Assembly (NCBI GenBank): GCA_001897855.1
Contig: MKUO01000004.1
Coordinates: 186,001 to 250,000, forward strand
Length of the DNA stretch: 64,000 bases
Direction of reading: 5' to 3'
From: Bacteroidetes bacterium 43-93
Lineage (GTDB): Bacteria > Bacteroidota > Bacteroidia > Chitinophagales > Chitinophagaceae
Shown here: positions 61,975 through 64,000 of the stretch, piece after piece
Layout: each line of letters starts with the position of its first letter
Numbering within the stretch: the stretch's first letter is position 1
The notes under the pieces: generated by a model
What the model saw: only the letters and a program-made list of their open reading frames with translations
The model's database searches: none
Told to the model about the DNA's origin: nothing
Translations under genes and position numbers: made by a program

Positions 61975-63138
61975 TTATGCTTCCTGCGGCAACCATGATT
62001 TGTAATAATCTTTTACTTCAATATCCAGCGCTTCCTTGGTTATCATTACCGGGCTGAAGGGATCTATCATCACGGCTACTTCCTTCGTTTCTTTTTGGCC
62101 AATACTGCGTTCAATAGCACCCGGATGCGGACCGTGGGGTATACCACCGGGATGCAGCGTCAACTGCCCTTTTTGTATATTGTTTCGGCTCATAAAATCA
62201 CCATCTACATAATAGAGTATCTCATCAGAATCTATGTTACTGTGGTGGTATGGGGCAGGTATTGCCTGCGGATGGTAGTCATATAACCTGGGCACGAACG
62301 AACACACTACGAAGCCAGCGGCTTCAAAGCTCTGGTGTATGGGTGGCGGCATGTGTATGCGGCCTGTGAGCGGCTCGAAATTGAAGATGGAGAATGTGTA
62401 AGGATAGAGATAACCATCCCAGCCTACAATATCAAACGGGTGATATAGGTAGACGTAAGGAAATATCATTCCTTTTTTCTTGATGAGAATGTCAAACTCT
62501 CCCTTTTCATCTATTGTTTGTAAATTCTGTGGCCTCTTAATATCCCGTTCACAGAAGGGCGCATGTTCCTGCAACTGTCCAAACTCATTCCTGTATCGTT
62601 TGGGTGTATATATCGGGCTAAATGATTCTACGATCAATAACCGGTTCTCTTTAGTTTCAAATTCTATTTTATATACTGTACCGCGTGGTATCAATACATA
62701 GTCGCCATACTTAAATGGTAGCTGGCCGAACATGGTATGCAGGGTGCCGCTGCCTTTATGAACAAACAACAATTCATCTGCATCTGCATTTTTAAAAAAG
62801 TAGCCGGGTGATTTTGTAGGTGCCGCAAGGCCAATAGTCAATTGGCTATTTACAAACAATGTCTTCCTGCTCTCTAAATAGTCGTCAGCAGGTTTTATAT
62901 CAAAGCCGCTAAAGCTCATGGCATTGAGACTATTTTCTATGGCTACCTCGGGTTTTACAGAATAGGGCTTGCCTTTTTGCTTTACACATGTTGGCGGATG
63001 GATATGATACACAAGGGAAGAAAGGCTGCTGAATCCCTGCGTACCTACCAGTTCTTCCTGGTACAATTGATGATCCTCATTACGAAATACAACATGTCTT
63101 TTTTCGGGTATGGTTCCTAATGAATGGTATATTGGCAT
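61975..63138 (-). CDS. hmgA: Homogentisate 1,2-dioxygenase
   Basis: 387 residues from ATG 63138 (the frame is open to 63165). It opens the homogentisate ring to maleylacetoacetate. PIYHSLGTIPEKRHVVFRNE, FVHKGSGTLHTMFGQLPFKY and HPGGIPHGPHPGAIERSI match the family, with the His/Glu iron region in the C-terminal part. It is the first gene of the aromatic cluster; fahA and maiA are not in view. The gap upstream to the divergent antiporter holds a CCTGA/TCAGG hairpin at 63213-63228. Confidence 0.93.
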   Translation of the reverse strand: MPIYHSLGTIPEKRHVVFRNEDHQLYQEELVGTQGFSSLSSLVYHIHPPTCVKQKGKPYSVKPEVAIENSLNAMSFSGFDIKPADDYLESRKTLFVNSQLTIGLAAPTKSPGYFFKNADADELLFVHKGSGTLHTMFGQLPFKYGDYVLIPRGTVYKIEFETKENRLLIVESFSPIYTPKRYRNEFGQLQEHAPFCERDIKRPQNLQTIDEKGEFDILIKKKGMIFPYVYLYHPFDIVGWDGYLYPYTFSIFNFEPLTGRIHMPPPIHQSFEAAGFVVCSFVPRLYDYHPQAIPAPYHHSNIDSDEILYYVDGDFMSRNNIQKGQLTLHPGGIPHGPHPGAIERSIGQKETKEVAVMIDPFSPVMITKEALDIEVKDYYKSWLPQEA

Positions 63139-63329
63139 TATTTGTTCAATTTTTAAGCTCAACAAGTCTATTACAATTTGCTGCGCAGGAATATGACAGC
63201 CATTATCTAAAAACCTGATATTTCTCAGGAAATGAAATGACGTGTGAGGGCCGTTTTAAACCATTTGTGTATTTCTCACTATTTTAGCCACCGGAGGCAG
63301 GATAATTAATAGAGTATAAGAATATAAGT

Positions 63330-64000
63330 ATGGGATTATATAACCTTTTTGCCATTATTGTTTTATTAGCTGCGGTTTTCAGCTATTTCAATCACCGGGT
63401 ATTGAAATGGCCGCAAACTATTGGTGTAATGGCATTGTCTCTGCTGGTATCTATACTCATTGTGTTTACAGGTTCGTTTTTCCCATTCTTACAGGAGTTT
63501 GGCAAGAAAGTATCTGAGTTAGATTTCAATACTTTATTGATGAAAGCCATGCTGGGTTTCCTGCTTTTTGCAGGGGGCTTTCATATCAACGCACAGCAGT
63601 TAAAAAAGCAGGGGTTGTCCATATTTGTACTTTCCACTTTGGGGACTATTCTTTCTACATTCATCGTCGGTGGGCTCACTTATTTTGCTTTTAAACTATT
63701 CCATGCACCGATACCATTTGTTTATTGCCTTTTATTCGGTTCCCTTATATCACCTACAGATCCTATTGCGGTGCTGGGCATTTTAAAACAATCTAAAATG
63801 CCGTCGTCACTGGAGCTTAAGATATCCGGGGAGTCTTTATTTAACGATGGGGTAGCGGTGGTAATATTTCTTACACTATTCGAGGTGTCAGCAAACGGTA
63901 TTGAAGATTTTTCGTTCTCCAAAACCATTATGCTATTCCTGCAGGAGGCCGTAGGCGGTGTCGCCTATGGCTTTGCATTGGGTAGCCTTGGTTACTGGGC
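63330..64000 (+). CDS. Cation:proton antiporter (Na+/H+ exchanger, CPA1-like), 3' truncated by window edge
   Basis: About 223 residues visible from ATG 63330, no stop before the window end. [20 protein letters not shown] begins the first helix, followed by [40 protein letters not shown] and [20 protein letters not shown]. The SPTDP and FNDGVAV blocks mark NhaP/CPA1 exchangers. It is a different family from the antiporter at 56619. It is divergent from hmgA; no short frame could be fully scored because the gene leaves the window. Confidence 0.9.
   Translation, partial: MGLYNLFAIIVLLAAVFSYFNHRVLKWPQTIGVMALSLLVSILIVFTGSFFPFLQEFGKKVSELDFNTLLMKAMLGFLLFAGGFHINAQQLKKQGLSIFVLSTLGTILSTFIVGGLTYFAFKLFHAPIPFVYCLLFGSLISPTDPIAVLGILKQSKMPSSLELKISGESLFNDGVAVVIFLTLFEVSANGIEDFSFSKTIMLFLQEAVGGVAYGFALGSLGYW

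Overview
The window is a chromosomal segment from a member of the Bacteroidota, most likely near Chitinophagaceae/Chitinophagales (inference). Supporting signs are type IX secretion (T9SS) type-B sorted proteins with gliding-motility C-terminal domains, a SprB-repeat giant protein next to a PorP/SprF-type membrane protein, repeated TTTG-N18-20-TAnnTTTG promoters, weak use of Shine-Dalgarno sites, an RND/TolC gene fusion and several lipoproteins. The left edge cuts a rifampin ADP-ribosyltransferase gene and the right edge cuts a cation:proton antiporter gene.

Layout. 1-2.3 kb: small enzyme genes (Arr, two RibD/DHFR-like paralogues, a VOC protein). 2.3-8.1 kb: an accessory-looking stretch with three small AT-rich lipoprotein genes, a T9SS cargo gene lying between two copies of one promoter/leader module, an orphan phage terminase-small-subunit-like gene, an iteron-like repeat cluster and a heptad repeat tract. 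8.2-11.1 kb: pyrR, pyrB, accD, smpB. 11.3-17 kb: a 1559-residue SprB-repeat surface protein and a PorP/SprF partner. 17-36 kb: mostly housekeeping genes (saccharopine dehydrogenase-like, thioesterase, gyrA, TPR protein, desaturase, cold-shock protein, miaE, AI-2E transporter, Y-family polymerase with a radical SAM gene, orphan sensor kinase, lepB).

36.2-41.6 kb is the strongest accessory region. Single genes (GNAT, DoxX/HxlR, a CxC-type unknown, a UPF0303 protein, a HEPN-motif protein) are separated by palindromic repeats, hairpins and direct repeats that look like the 3' end of a tRNA gene plus its terminator. An exact 16-bp direct repeat and a tRNA T-arm fragment occur at 41.23-41.38 kb. 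I read this as serial insertion at a tRNA-derived attachment site, or a cassette-like array. 41.6-44.7 kb: a DUF445 protein and rfbA/rfbB, with a four-helix-bundle (S23) gene wedged between them and bordered on both sides by 7-bp repeats. 44.8-50.2 kb: fusA, a phosphatase-like gene, xth, an FMN reductase and a peroxiredoxin.

50.2-56.5 kb is a heavy-metal efflux operon (a small conserved protein, an RND pump fused to a TolC-like channel, an adaptor lipoprotein, a small lipoprotein). 56.6-63.1 kb holds an antiporter and a co-directional aromatic catabolism cluster hmgA-hpd-paaABCD-CMD, which joins tyrosine degradation (homogentisate route) to phenylacetyl-CoA epoxidation; no reductase paaE is seen here. 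Gene calls rest on reading the translations and recognising motifs. No database search was run.
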